In this document: positions 47,858 to 57,411 of the stretch, piece by piece
Layout of the letters: each line of letters starts with the position of its first letter
Numbering within the stretch: the first letter of the stretch is position 1
DNA from: Shewanella sp. KT0246
GTDB taxonomy: Bacteria; Pseudomonadota; Gammaproteobacteria; Enterobacterales; Shewanellaceae
Length of the DNA: 64,000 nt
Direction: 5' to 3'
Assembly: GCF_019654955.1 (NCBI RefSeq)
Contig: NZ_BPEV01000026.1
Location: forward strand, 1 to 64,000
Program-made: the position numbers and the translations under genes
Notes under the pieces: generated by a model
Told to the model about the DNA's origin: nothing
The model's database searches: none
What the model saw: the letters and a program-made list of their open reading frames with translations, nothing else

Positions 47858-49774
47858 TTAACCCAACAACAAATAAAAGCACCACAGTAATAGAATTGCA
47901 CACATGGTTTGCCAAAATTTAATTGGATTTCTTTGAATAAAAGGAATGAAGGTTTTGGAATCAGTTTGGCTGGGTGTAGTTAATGCGTGAATAAACTCAT
48001 TGGTATCAGCAAAGCGTAATGAAGGCTCAACAGATAACGCTTTTTGTAATGCTTTATCCATCCATTCGGGCACCATGGGATTAGTTGCATAAACGGGGAT
48101 ATAAGTAAGCTTTAAAAAGTCATTTCTGCTATGGCATTTGGCTAGTTGTCCTTTAAAAGGCTGTTCACCAGCAAGCATTTCATAAGCTATAACGGCAAAA
48201 GAGAATAAGTCAGCTCTGCCATCGGACTGATAACCTAGAATAACTTCAGGTGATGTGTAATCCGCAGTACCCAGTATCTTGTCTCGTTTAAGCGGCGTAT
48301 TAATTTCAGCAATGCCTTTAATATGGCAAGCACCAAAGTCAATAATTTTGACCACCCCATCTCGAGTGAGATAAATATTATCTGGCTTTAAATCTTGATG
48401 AAGTGTTTCTTTACGATGAAAAGCCCGAATACCAGTCTCTACTTGCTTTAGTAACAGTAATACATCCTCAACAGGCCCTCGCTGATGTTGTTCCATCCAA
48501 TCAGCCAAACTTAAGCCTTCTAGATATTCAGTCAAATAATAAAGCGCCGACTTATTAACATGATGATCAACGACTTTCACCACATGCTGATTATTAATTC
48601 TATGACCTATCCAACTTTCAAGCATAAAACGTTCAATATAAGCTGCATCATCAATGTAATTTACTGACGGTGTTTTCATACAGCGTTCTTCACCGAGCTT
48701 ATTTTTTACGATATACACTTGGCTGCGTTGACTTTGATGCAGCACTTTAGTGACTTCATAGTCATCCAGTTTCATCCCTACTGCCATTGGCGGCGGAAAA
48801 GGACGGCTAGAAAGTTTACGATAAACATCGTCAATGGCTTGAGTGGGTAGCTGTTTTACTCCGATAAGCTGGGCGCTTAAGTTATCCTTGCTCTCCAATT
48901 CAAAGGCTTTATCAAGCAGCTTTTGACAAAATATCTCACAGGAATTATCCGATAAAGTTGGATTAGATTGTTGAAAATTCGATAAACTTTTAGCCAGTTC
49001 ATGATCGGTAACCACATCATGGATACCATCTGTGGTCATTAAATAAAGGTCACCAACTTCAATATTAAACTGTTTGTAATCAACCTCTAGATTGACATCC
49101 ATTCCCAATGCGCGAGTAAGATAACTGGTAAAGTCATTCACTGATGTGCTGTGATCGCGACTTAATTTGACCAGTTGACCTTGTCTAAAGCGATATATTC
49201 GCGAATCACCCACATGCAGCATATGCGCCGAACACGACTTAAACACTAACGCACTAAAAGTACATACATAGCCTTTCCGTGCATCGCGATAGTCTTGACC
49301 TAAACCATACAACCAGCGATTAAGCGCAGTTAAAACACGAGTACTAGAGGTCAAAACACTCCATGATTCAGGCGTTGAATAGTAATCAGCGATAAAGTTA
49401 GACACGCTTATGGCTGATGCTTTAGCACCACCTTCAGCTGCACTCACTCCATCGCTGATGACACTCACAATCCCTTTTGTGGTTAACATCAAACCCGTAG
49501 GTATTTTGATGCCAATTGCATCTTCATTATCTGGTTTGCGCCCTTTATCAGACACTTGTCCTGCAAATACTTCCAAAACTCCAGAAATCGGTAATTGCTC
49601 AGCTTTTGGGTTTGTTGCATCCACTAAAACAGCTTTGCTCTTACCCAAGTGACTGTCGATATGAGCCTCGATATGAGTATCAACATGAGCAACTGCTTGA
49701 GTTAAGGTGTTCTCACTCTCTGCCTTATTCAAACCTGCAGTGTTCAATTTAGTATTATGGTTTGATTGCATCAC
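47858..49774 (-). CDS. Bifunctional PP2C-type phosphatase / Ser-Thr protein kinase
   Basis: 638 residues. The N-terminal PP2C domain (~65-310) has RKPDNED (79-85), ISDGV (106-110) and MTTDGIHD metal motifs. A Hanks-type kinase follows (~335-605), with the catalytic loop HQDLKPDN (H459, D461) and DFG (D479). A C-terminal helix (~617-637) anchors it in the membrane. It follows narK by 65 bases in the nirBD-narK unit. Similar fused kinase/phosphatase genes accompany nitrate assimilation clusters in other proteobacteria. Its target is unknown. Confidence 0.93.
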   Translation of the reverse strand: MMQSNHNTKLNTAGLNKAESENTLTQAVAHVDTHIEAHIDSHLGKSKAVLVDATNPKAEQLPISGVLEVFAGQVSDKGRKPDNEDAIGIKIPTGLMLTTKGIVSVISDGVSAAEGGAKASAISVSNFIADYYSTPESWSVLTSSTRVLTALNRWLYGLGQDYRDARKGYVCTFSALVFKSCSAHMLHVGDSRIYRFRQGQLVKLSRDHSTSVNDFTSYLTRALGMDVNLEVDYKQFNIEVGDLYLMTTDGIHDVVTDHELAKSLSNFQQSNPTLSDNSCEIFCQKLLDKAFELESKDNLSAQLIGVKQLPTQAIDDVYRKLSSRPFPPPMAVGMKLDDYEVTKVLHQSQRSQVYIVKNKLGEERCMKTPSVNYIDDAAYIERFMLESWIGHRINNQHVVKVVDHHVNKSALYYLTEYLEGLSLADWMEQHQRGPVEDVLLLLKQVETGIRAFHRKETLHQDLKPDNIYLTRDGVVKIIDFGACHIKGIAEINTPLKRDKILGTADYTSPEVILGYQSDGRADLFSFAVIAYEMLAGEQPFKGQLAKCHSRNDFLKLTYIPVYATNPMVPEWMDKALQKALSVEPSLRFADTNEFIHALTTPSQTDSKTFIPFIQRNPIKFWQTMCAILLLWCFYLLLG

Positions 49775-49839
49775 AATCCTATAAAAAAACTAACACCGTA
49801 AAGTTAATACAAAACGGTGTTAGTGATTGATAGAGAAGA

Positions 49840-51306
49840 TTAATTAACACTAATCAGTGTCACTTCACCCTTTTCATTCACTTCAGCCATATGGCCTTTA
49901 GGCTCAGTCATAAAGAATAAAGTAATAAAACCGAGTACCGCACTGACAGCAATAACATAAAAGAACACAGAGGTCGGTACCATTGAATAAACGGTTAAGA
50001 AAAATACCGCGCCAACATTACCATACGCCCCTGTCATACCTGCAATTTGGCCCGTTAAACGGCGCTTAATGAGTGGTACAGCCGCAAATACCGCTCCCTC
50101 TCCGCCTTGAACAAAGAAAGAACATGCCATAACCACAACAACAGCTAACGGCAATGACCAAGAACCATCAATTTGCCCAACAGCAAAGTAACCAACCGCT
50201 AAACCTGCTGTAAGAATTAATAAGGTATTTTTACGGCCAAATTTATCACTTAACCAACCGCCACCAGGGCGAGACATCAAGTTCATAAACGCATAGCTCG
50301 ATGCCACCATCCCCGCCTGTGCCATACCTAACCCAAAGGTTTCAGCAAAAAATAATGGCAACATGGAGACAACAGCTAATTCAGAACCAAATGTCGTAAA
50401 GTACAATACATTCAACACCGCAACTTGCTTAAAAGGATAGCGTTCAAACTCAGGTACTTCTTTGACAAAAATATCTTTATTCACCTGATATGTTTGATAA
50501 AGGTCGACAAAGAAGATACCGACTAAACCTGCATAAATAATGTTTGTAGTTTGCCCATCAAGCATAGCAACGCCTGCAGGTGATAACTTCCAAGCAAGTA
50601 GTGCTAAAGTTGCGTACATCGGGATCTTCATGAAAATCAGTAAAGCAAAATCGCCTTTACTAGTGACTTCTAATCCGCCTGCTTTTTTAGGTTTAAAATA
50701 AGTCGAACCTTTTGGCGTATCAGTGACATTAAAGTAATACACAAATGCGAACGCTAAACTCATTAATCCTGTTAGACCAATGGCATAACGCCAGCCATCT
50801 TCACCACCAAAAAATATTGCAATGGCTGGTAAGGTAAATGCAGCAGCTGCTGAACCAAAGTTACCCCAACCGCCGTAAATGCCTTCAGCAGTGCCAAGCT
50901 CTTTTGCAGGGAACCATTCACTAACAATACGAATACCAATAACAAAGCCTGCGCCAATGAAACCAATTAAAAAACGCGCTAATGCGAGTTGTTCAAACGA
51001 GTCTGCGACAGCGAACATAAAACACGGTATCGAACACACACCCATTAACACTGAATAAGTTAAACGAGGTCCATATTTATCCGTCACCATGCCGATAATA
51101 ATTCGCGCAGGAATCGTTAGTGCGACATTTAATATCAATAAGGTTTTAATCTGCGATTTAGTCAATCCTAGACTATCCGCGATTACGCTCAATAACGGCG
51201 CAGCATTAAACCAAACGACAAAAGTAATAAAAAATGCAATCCAGCTTAAATGCAGTGTTTTCATCTTTCCCGAAAACGACAGTAAGTTAAATTTTTCAGA
51301 ACTCAT
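49840..51306 (-). CDS. narK: Nitrate/nitrite transporter, NarK/NasA-type MFS
   Basis: 488 residues with 12 hydrophobic helices. The nitrate signature region is visible at [21 protein letters not shown] and [19 protein letters not shown]. Its location between nirD and the kinase gene, 11 bases after nirD, indicates uptake of nitrate for assimilation. Confidence 0.93.
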   Translation of the reverse strand: MSSEKFNLLSFSGKMKTLHLSWIAFFITFVVWFNAAPLLSVIADSLGLTKSQIKTLLILNVALTIPARIIIGMVTDKYGPRLTYSVLMGVCSIPCFMFAVADSFEQLALARFLIGFIGAGFVIGIRIVSEWFPAKELGTAEGIYGGWGNFGSAAAAFTLPAIAIFFGGEDGWRYAIGLTGLMSLAFAFVYYFNVTDTPKGSTYFKPKKAGGLEVTSKGDFALLIFMKIPMYATLALLAWKLSPAGVAMLDGQTTNIIYAGLVGIFFVDLYQTYQVNKDIFVKEVPEFERYPFKQVAVLNVLYFTTFGSELAVVSMLPLFFAETFGLGMAQAGMVASSYAFMNLMSRPGGGWLSDKFGRKNTLLILTAGLAVGYFAVGQIDGSWSLPLAVVVVMACSFFVQGGEGAVFAAVPLIKRRLTGQIAGMTGAYGNVGAVFFLTVYSMVPTSVFFYVIAVSAVLGFITLFFMTEPKGHMAEVNEKGEVTLISVN

Positions 51307-51317
51307 TCTTCACGTCC

Positions 51318-51644
51318 TTATGACTTAGCCAAGATAAGAACTTGGCCAGCCTCCTTTTTAATCTCATAGGGAGAAGCAACTAATGCTTCATCTTCAATAC
51401 ACACGCCAGTCTCAAGGCTGTAATGTTGCTTATATAGCGGTGATGCAACACAGAGCACCCCTTCCATATCGCAAATTAATCCTCTAGCTAATAAGCTAAC
51501 GCCAGTCGCAGGGTCAACATTATCAATAGCGAATAATCCGTGCTTACCTAGATCAAATATCGCAACCGCTTTACCAGCAACCCAAGCAGCAACACCTGTT
51601 CCTTGAGGTAAAGTTGACTCATTACATACATTTACCCAACTCAT
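51318..51644 (-). CDS. nirD: Nitrite reductase (NADH) small subunit
   Basis: 108 residues with a Rieske-like fold but without the Rieske Cys/His ligands, as usual for NirD. Motifs include VAGKAVAIFDLGKHGLFAID and the closing VLILAK. It completes the assimilatory NADH nitrite reductase with NirB. The ATG overlaps the nirB stop by four bases. Confidence 0.93.
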   Translation of the reverse strand: MSWVNVCNESTLPQGTGVAAWVAGKAVAIFDLGKHGLFAIDNVDPATGVSLLARGLICDMEGVLCVASPLYKQHYSLETGVCIEDEALVASPYEIKKEAGQVLILAKS

Positions 51645-54295
51645 ACTAATTCCTCCGCTACAGCTTGCTCGTTTTGTTCACTGGTGATGTCTTTAATCGC
51701 TATATTTCCAGCACCTGATGATTCAGGGCTTAATGGGAAACGTTGCTCACGAACGCGCTCGTATAAATGTGTCTCACCTTCTGGCATCGCATCAGGGTTA
51801 ACAAACTCATTGAAGCGCGCTAAAAACTCAGGCTTATCTAAACTGGTTTTCCATTCGCACTGATAAGTATCTACTACATTATTCATTTGCGAATCTAACT
51901 CAGCAGCAATGCCTAAACTGTCTTCAATCACTACAGATTGCAGATACTCAAGGCCGCCTTCTAATGATTCCATCCAAACAGAGGTACGTTGTAACTTATC
52001 TGCAGTTTTAATATAGAACATTAAAACTCTATCAATGTATTTCACTAAGGTTTCAGTATCTAAATCAGTGGCAAATAAATCACCATGACGTGGACGCATG
52101 CCTCCGTTACCAGCAACATACAAATTCCAACCTTTATCCGTTGCAATCACACCGATATCTTTACTTTGTGCTTCAGCACACTCGCGGGTACAACCAGAAA
52201 CAGCAAACTTAATTTTATGAGGGCTACGCAGACCTTTGTAACGATTCTCTAAATCAATCGCGGTGCCAACTGAATCTTGAACACCATAACGACACCAAGT
52301 GCTACCGACGCAAGATTTAACAGTACGTAGCGATTTACCGTATGCATGACCAGTCTCAAACCCTGCATCAATAAGCTTGTGCCAAATAATCGGTAGCTCA
52401 GATAATTTGGCGCCAAACATATCAATACGTTGACCACCGGTAATTTTGGTATATAAGTCGAACTCTTTGGCCACTGCGCCAATTGCGATTAAGCCATCTG
52501 GCGTTATTTCGCCGCCCGCAATACGTGGTACAACGGAATAGGTGCCGTCTTTTTGTAAGTTACCTAAGTAGGCATCATTAGTATCTTGAAGTTGCACGTG
52601 ACTACTTTCTTGGTTCAATACATATTTATTTTGCAGCGAAGCAAAAATTGATGCTGCAGCAGGTTTACAAAGATCACAACCAAACGTGCTGTGTTGTCCT
52701 GTGGGTGATTTTTTACCATGCTTAGTAATCAAAGTGTCAAAGTCAGTAATATTCTCGACCTGGCATAAATGATAAAGCGACTGTCTGTCATGCTCGAAAT
52801 GCTCACAAATACCTGTGTTACATTCAACTCCTTCAGCAATAAGCGCCTGATCCATCACCTGCTTAACTAGTGCTGAACATCCTCCACAACCTGATGCTGC
52901 GCGGGTACATGACTTAATTTCAGCGATGGTATGGTTACCTTCCTTCACTGAATTGACGATATCGGCTTTCGTTACCTGATGACACGAACAAATAATAGAG
53001 GTGTCTTTTAGCTCAACGGCTGACTCATCGCCAGTCATTAGCAACTCAACCGCATTGCCTTCAATTTCATCTTGCGATAAATAACAGTCTAATAGTCGGT
53101 TATAGTCACTATTATCACCGACTAACACCGCGCCTTTTAGGAACTTACCGGTTTCATCTAGCCAGAGTTTTTTATAAATTCCAGATTGGTTATCTGAAAG
53201 TTCAACAAACTGTGCATTTTCAAAACCACGACTTTCACCTATTGCAGCAACATCTACACCCAGTAATTTAAGCTTGGTGCTCATGTCCGCACCTGTAAAC
53301 GTAGAAGATGAAGTTGCACCATCAGCACTTGCAGCAATGTGCGACACTGCAACACGCGCCATTTGATAACCTGGTGCAACTAAGCCAAAGATGCGGTTTT
53401 GCCATAAGGCACATTCACCTATGGCATAAACATCTGCCGCTGAAGTCAAACAATTATCATCAATAGTGATGCCACCTCGCTCACCCATTGCCAACCCACT
53501 TGAACGAGCCAACGCATCTTGCGGGCGAATACCTGCTGAAAACACAATCATGTCAGTTTCAAGGAAGGTGTCATCGTTAAATGTCATGCGATGCATAGCC
53601 GACTCACCATCAATAATGGCCGTGGTCGCTTTTGAAGTATGAACCGAAACACCCAAGTCATTAATTTTACTTTTCAGTAAATCACCTGCTTTATCATTTA
53701 ACTGAACAGGCATTAACTGCGGTGCAAACTCAACCACATGGGTTGTTACTCCTAACGCCATTAGTGCATTTGCCGCTTCTAAGCCTAATAGCCCGCCACC
53801 AACAACCACACCGACCTTAGACTGGCTAGCGGCAGCTTCAATATCCTGTAAATCTTCAATGGTGCGATAAACCACGCAACGCTCGCGGTCATTGCCATTA
53901 ATTGGCGGTACAAAAGGATATGATCCCGTTGCCAACACTAAACGATCATATACGCCAGTGATGCCATCTTCGGTAGTAATGGTTTTATTTTCTGTATCTA
54001 CTGCCGTAATGCGCGTATCTAGATGAAGTTTTACGCCCCAATCTTGGTAATCCTGCGCACTTGTTAACATCAGCTCATCAGCGCTGCCTGTTTCAAAGTA
54101 CTTGGATAACTGCACACGGTCATATGCTGGACGAGGCTCTTCACCAAAGACTTCAACATCGAATTGATTTTGTAAGCCTTGACTACATAACTGTTCAATA
54201 AAATGGTGCCCGACCATGCCATTTCCGATCACAACAAGCTTTGGTTTTGCACTCGTTACTTTCGTTGAATTCGACGTTCCTGTTGAATTAGCCAT
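51641..54295 (-). CDS. nirB: Nitrite reductase (NADH) large subunit
   Basis: 884 residues. The N-terminal FAD/NAD oxidoreductase (~15-330) begins LVVIGNGMVGHHFIEQL. A BFD-type [2Fe-2S] domain follows (~435-485; CSCH...GCGGC). The siroheme/4Fe-4S sulfite/nitrite reductase domain (~560-800) has CVGSTWC and CTRECAEAQS as cluster ligands. It reduces nitrite to ammonium. The start at 54295 has AGGAG at ideal spacing; a frame opening 25 codons earlier would begin inside the leader terminator and is rejected. Confidence 0.96.
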   Translation of the reverse strand: MANSTGTSNSTKVTSAKPKLVVIGNGMVGHHFIEQLCSQGLQNQFDVEVFGEEPRPAYDRVQLSKYFETGSADELMLTSAQDYQDWGVKLHLDTRITAVDTENKTITTEDGITGVYDRLVLATGSYPFVPPINGNDRERCVVYRTIEDLQDIEAAASQSKVGVVVGGGLLGLEAANALMALGVTTHVVEFAPQLMPVQLNDKAGDLLKSKINDLGVSVHTSKATTAIIDGESAMHRMTFNDDTFLETDMIVFSAGIRPQDALARSSGLAMGERGGITIDDNCLTSAADVYAIGECALWQNRIFGLVAPGYQMARVAVSHIAASADGATSSSTFTGADMSTKLKLLGVDVAAIGESRGFENAQFVELSDNQSGIYKKLWLDETGKFLKGAVLVGDNSDYNRLLDCYLSQDEIEGNAVELLMTGDESAVELKDTSIICSCHQVTKADIVNSVKEGNHTIAEIKSCTRAASGCGGCSALVKQVMDQALIAEGVECNTGICEHFEHDRQSLYHLCQVENITDFDTLITKHGKKSPTGQHSTFGCDLCKPAAASIFASLQNKYVLNQESSHVQLQDTNDAYLGNLQKDGTYSVVPRIAGGEITPDGLIAIGAVAKEFDLYTKITGGQRIDMFGAKLSELPIIWHKLIDAGFETGHAYGKSLRTVKSCVGSTWCRYGVQDSVGTAIDLENRYKGLRSPHKIKFAVSGCTRECAEAQSKDIGVIATDKGWNLYVAGNGGMRPRHGDLFATDLDTETLVKYIDRVLMFYIKTADKLQRTSVWMESLEGGLEYLQSVVIEDSLGIAAELDSQMNNVVDTYQCEWKTSLDKPEFLARFNEFVNPDAMPEGETHLYERVREQRFPLSPESSGAGNIAIKDITSEQNEQAVAEELV

Positions 54296-54538
54296 CGTAG
54301 GCTCCTTTATTTTTTTGAATACTAAAAAACAAAAAGGCGCCAATCTCTGGATTAACAGAGATGGCGCCATTGCCTATGATTCAAATTTTTAAAATATAAA
54401 CTGAAAAAACTTTCACTGACTAACAAATCTTTATGAGTGTGACTAAGACGCCATTGCCTTAAGTAAAACCCTCATATTCATCAAAAAATCGCTAGCCTTT
54501 AATCTTGGATAAATGTCTCACTACATGTATTTACATAT
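54296..54538 (-). promoter_or_regulatory. nirB attenuator leader, probable ANTAR target
   Basis: About 230 transcribed bases without a gene, between a sigma-54-like promoter and nirB, ending in the terminator at 54331-54368. The 11-mer AGGCAATGGCG occurs twice (54449-54459 and 54365-54375, minus strand), the second abutting the terminator stem. Klebsiella nasF uses the same arrangement, with NasR (ANTAR) binding leader RNA to block termination. I could not identify the exact two-hairpin ANTAR motif by eye. Confidence 0.65.
54331..54368 (-). terminator. Intrinsic terminator in the nirB leader
   Basis: On the minus strand: two stacked stems (GGCGCC/GGCGCC and CTCTG/CAGAG) with a six-base TTAATC loop, followed by TTTTTG. 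It lies only ~35 bases before the nirB start and after the sigma-54-like promoter, so transcription would stop unless antiterminated. Confidence 0.85.
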
Positions 54539-54554
54539 TGCATCGACTATGCCA
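54539..54554 (-). promoter_or_regulatory. Sigma-54-type promoter of nirBD-narK-kinase
   Basis: TGGCATAGTCGATGCA on the minus strand: GG and GC separated by ten bases, as required for the -24/-12 elements. The element agrees less well than the nasA one. Confidence 0.6.
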
Positions 54555-54616
54555 ACCCGATAAATAATGTAACCCACTGATAATTAATCACTTAAAGTCA
54601 TGTGAAATATATACGC

Positions 54617-55246
54617 TTAGGCTTCCTTGTTCACCGCAGGAGCAGTTGCACCAAACTGATGCATCTTCTTTGCCTCAAGTTGTTGCGCGGCAGAAATGAT
54701 CTGCTGCGCCATATCAGCAAGACTAATACTTCTATCCATCGCCTGTTTTTGAATTAATTCATGAGCTTGTGATTCAGAAATACCTTGTCTTTGTAGCATT
54801 GACTTGGCCTTAGACATGAGTTTTAAACCTGTACATTTGGCATCAAGTAGCTTGACCTTTTCAAGCATATTAGACGCACTGTTAAAGCGAATTTTTGCTA
54901 AGCCGACTAATGAATTTAATCGCTTAGGAGTCATTTTCTCTGGCACAAAAGTGACTCGACCACACTTTAATAGGTTCTCAAGATGACTCTCGTCCCAAGC
55001 GTAAGCATTAACGATTATTGGCAATGCAGTACTTGCTAGTAATCGCTCAATAAAAACTTGTTGCATCGGTTGTAGCGCTTCAGTAAAAAACACCAAGCAC
55101 AAACCATTACCTTTCATGGCTTGGCGTTCTAACTGACTTAGTGAGCTCATCTCGACACAAGGCTCAACAGAACTCAGTTCAGACATACAATCAACAAACA
55201 AATCTTCATTTTTAAACGAAGGGTCACGATAAACTAAATTAACCAT
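54617..55246 (-). CDS. nasR: ANTAR-domain antitermination regulator (NasR/NasT type)
   Basis: 209 residues. The C-terminal ANTAR RNA-binding domain (~140-195) is visible at AKSMLQRQGISESQAHELIQ and AMDRSISLADMAQQII. The N-terminal ~125 residues look like a receiver fold whose acceptor aspartate is missing (LCLVFFTEALQPM), so phosphorylation is not expected; this is more NasT-like than the NIT-domain NasR of Klebsiella. It lies between the nasA unit and the nirB leader, its probable target. Symbol assigned by function. Confidence 0.85.
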   Translation of the reverse strand: MVNLVYRDPSFKNEDLFVDCMSELSSVEPCVEMSSLSQLERQAMKGNGLCLVFFTEALQPMQQVFIERLLASTALPIIVNAYAWDESHLENLLKCGRVTFVPEKMTPKRLNSLVGLAKIRFNSASNMLEKVKLLDAKCTGLKLMSKAKSMLQRQGISESQAHELIQKQAMDRSISLADMAQQIISAAQQLEAKKMHQFGATAPAVNKEA

Positions 55247-55316
55247 GAATTAGCTCCGAACGTTATGGTTAAAAAACACGATATTAAATTCGCTAAAACT
55301 CCTGAAATCAATAACT

Positions 55317-56507
55317 TCATGGGCGCTGCTCACAAACATTAGCATCCGCTTGATAAGAGTTCATAAACGTCTCACCAGTTTGGCTTAAGTCATCTTTAAA
55401 AGAGGCGCTATTATTGCGAAGAAGCCAGTCTTTATTGGCTCTTTCAATTGCCTTTTCAATGGTTAACGAAGGTGATAACAAGGCGTACACTAAGGCCATT
55501 GTTGCAATAATACTGCTAATGGCTTGTTGCAACTGTAAATCTGTCAGTTCGGTTTCGTTAATATCAACACCGCGCCACAACTGTGCAAGCAAGTATGCAG
55601 GCAAATCAGACTGCCCTACTTTTGCACCAACAAAAGCCTCAAGCTGTGTGGGCATGTCCAACTGCTCAGTTTTAGAGGTAAACTGAGTACCGTTAGCACT
55701 AAAACGCAGCAAGCTTAACTGAGTGGTCACTCTCGGGTTAATCTCTGTTTCACCCTGCAAACCTTTAAAAATGGCAATATTGGCAGGTTTTTCAGTTCCA
55801 TTAGGTACTTGTTGTGCAGCCAGCAACATTGCTACTTGTTGGTGCTGCTTATCTAAACCGGGATGAAAATAGCTGCGTAAACTAAATGCAGCATTAGTTG
55901 GATTAATACAACGAACTGACATTTGAATTAAACTTCGAAGCCCCAATTCTTGGTGTAAGCAGCGACAATCATTAAGTACAGGAACAATATCAGCAGAATT
56001 AACGTAGATAACCCCAGAAGACGCTAAGTTGGATTTCGCTTGTTCTGCGGTAAAACAGCGTGGAATATCTAGCGCAGAAATAAAAGCTTCAACATGTCGA
56101 CGATGAGGCAAGGATTGACTATCACCATGTAAGATAATGGTTTTGCCATTTTTCGCGAGTGTTTTAGCGGCTAATAATAACCATGGTAATTGCTCGCGCT
56201 TACCCGCGTAAACTGGCCAGTCGATATCAGCTTTAATTGATTGCCACTGAGGTGGGACTAATTTTTTTAGACCTGCAGCGACACCCGCCAATTCTTCAAT
56301 GGATTCACCACGAACACGCATCAACATCATTGCAGCTGCCATTTGGCTATTAGTTACATCACCTTTAGCATAAGCTGTGATTAAATGTGACGCCTCAGCA
56401 AAGTTTAAGCTGCGACAGCCTTTAATGCCTTTCCCCAAGGTTTTAACCAATTTACGGGTATCATAACCTTCGGCTGTCAGCATGGTCTCATCATGTTGTT
56501 CAACCAT
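55317..56507 (-). CDS. YbiB/TrpD2-like glycosyltransferase-fold protein
   Basis: 396 residues, related to anthranilate phosphoribosyltransferase (TrpD) by fold. The N-terminal helical part (~17-80) has LVKTLGKGIKGCRSLNFAEA and MMLMRVRGESIEELAG. YbiB proteins bind nucleic acid rather than act in tryptophan synthesis, and no trp genes are near. It overlaps cobA by eight bases within the nasA unit. Its role in nitrate assimilation is unknown. Confidence 0.75.
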   Translation of the reverse strand: MVEQHDETMLTAEGYDTRKLVKTLGKGIKGCRSLNFAEASHLITAYAKGDVTNSQMAAAMMLMRVRGESIEELAGVAAGLKKLVPPQWQSIKADIDWPVYAGKREQLPWLLLAAKTLAKNGKTIILHGDSQSLPHRRHVEAFISALDIPRCFTAEQAKSNLASSGVIYVNSADIVPVLNDCRCLHQELGLRSLIQMSVRCINPTNAAFSLRSYFHPGLDKQHQQVAMLLAAQQVPNGTEKPANIAIFKGLQGETEINPRVTTQLSLLRFSANGTQFTSKTEQLDMPTQLEAFVGAKVGQSDLPAYLLAQLWRGVDINETELTDLQLQQAISSIIATMALVYALLSPSLTIEKAIERANKDWLLRNNSASFKDDLSQTGETFMNSYQADANVCEQRP

Positions 56508-57411
56508 TTACAACCTCATCTAGATGGTAATCAGCCATACTGTTATTTGCTAAATTGGCATCAGCAGAGTGAGTATCAATATCATCAAGTAACGCTGTTA
56601 ACTCTTGGCCAACGGCAACGACGTCCCCAATAATAATTAGTGTCGGACCGCTGCCTTTAATGGTTTGTGCTTTGTCAGCCATGTTGTTCACATTAGCGAA
56701 TGTCACTAACTGATTCGGTCTGCCACCGTTGGTCACAAATGCAACAGGAAGTTGAGCAGGTGCATCCACCGCCAATAAACCTGCTGAAATTGCAGTGGCT
56801 TGTTCTTTGCCCATATAAAAAACTAAGGTTGATTCTGCAGCAAGCAAGGCTTTCCATTGTGTTGGCGCTTGATGATTACCTTCACTAATAAACCGTGTAC
56901 CTGTTACTAAGGTGACTGAACGCGCGGTGCCTCGATACGTTAAAGGAATACCTGTGGTAGATGCACAACCTAATGCTGCTGTTACTCCGGGTGTAAATCG
57001 ACTCACTACCCCTTTTTTAGCAAGGTAAATAGACTCTTCAGCTCCGCGGCCAAAAATATGCGGGTCGCCACCTTTTAAACGCACTACCTTTAACCCTTGA
57101 AGCGCAAGTTTTGCCAGCAAAGCATTAATATCATCTTGTTTATAGCTAGGTTGACCGCAACGCTTGCCGACAAAATGGCGTTGACACTCTGGTGACACTA
57201 GAGAAAGAATATCGCTGCTGACTAAGCTGTCATAAACTAACGCTTCGGCTTGAGAAACAATCCGCGCTGCTTTAATCGTCATCAAATCCAGTTGTCCACA
57301 ACCTGCTCCAACAATTTCAACTTCACCTGCGCCTAATTGATTTTCATCCGCTTGGTTTAAAGAGGTTATGGCCTGATTAAAGTTAACTAACTTATTAAAT
57401 GAATGGCTCAT
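56500..57411 (-). CDS. cobA: Uroporphyrinogen-III C-methyltransferase
   Basis: Makes precorrin-2 for siroheme, the NirB cofactor. The SUMT fold is clear: VVRLKGGDPHIFGRGAEE, PGVTAALGCASTTGIPLTYRG and VTGTR. The N-terminal loop is unusual: GAGCGQ (35-40) replaces the family GAGPGD. About 30 extra residues precede the domain. The length is 303 residues. The ATG at 57411 overlaps the nasA stop (TGATG); a GTG one codon earlier is possible. Confidence 0.92.
   Translation of the reverse strand: MSHSFNKLVNFNQAITSLNQADENQLGAGEVEIVGAGCGQLDLMTIKAARIVSQAEALVYDSLVSSDILSLVSPECQRHFVGKRCGQPSYKQDDINALLAKLALQGLKVVRLKGGDPHIFGRGAEESIYLAKKGVVSRFTPGVTAALGCASTTGIPLTYRGTARSVTLVTGTRFISEGNHQAPTQWKALLAAESTLVFYMGKEQATAISAGLLAVDAPAQLPVAFVTNGGRPNQLVTFANVNNMADKAQTIKGSGPTLIIIGDVVAVGQELTALLDDIDTHSADANLANNSMADYHLDEVVNG

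Noticed and set aside
47671..47901. 76-codon frame overlapping the kinase 3' end
   Set aside because: Out of frame with the kinase, Cys/Leu-rich composition without motifs, no ribosome-binding site.
54296..54370. 25-residue N-terminal extension of NirB
   Set aside because: It would start at the leader terminator hairpin and lacks a ribosome-binding site, while AGGAG precedes the ATG at 54295.
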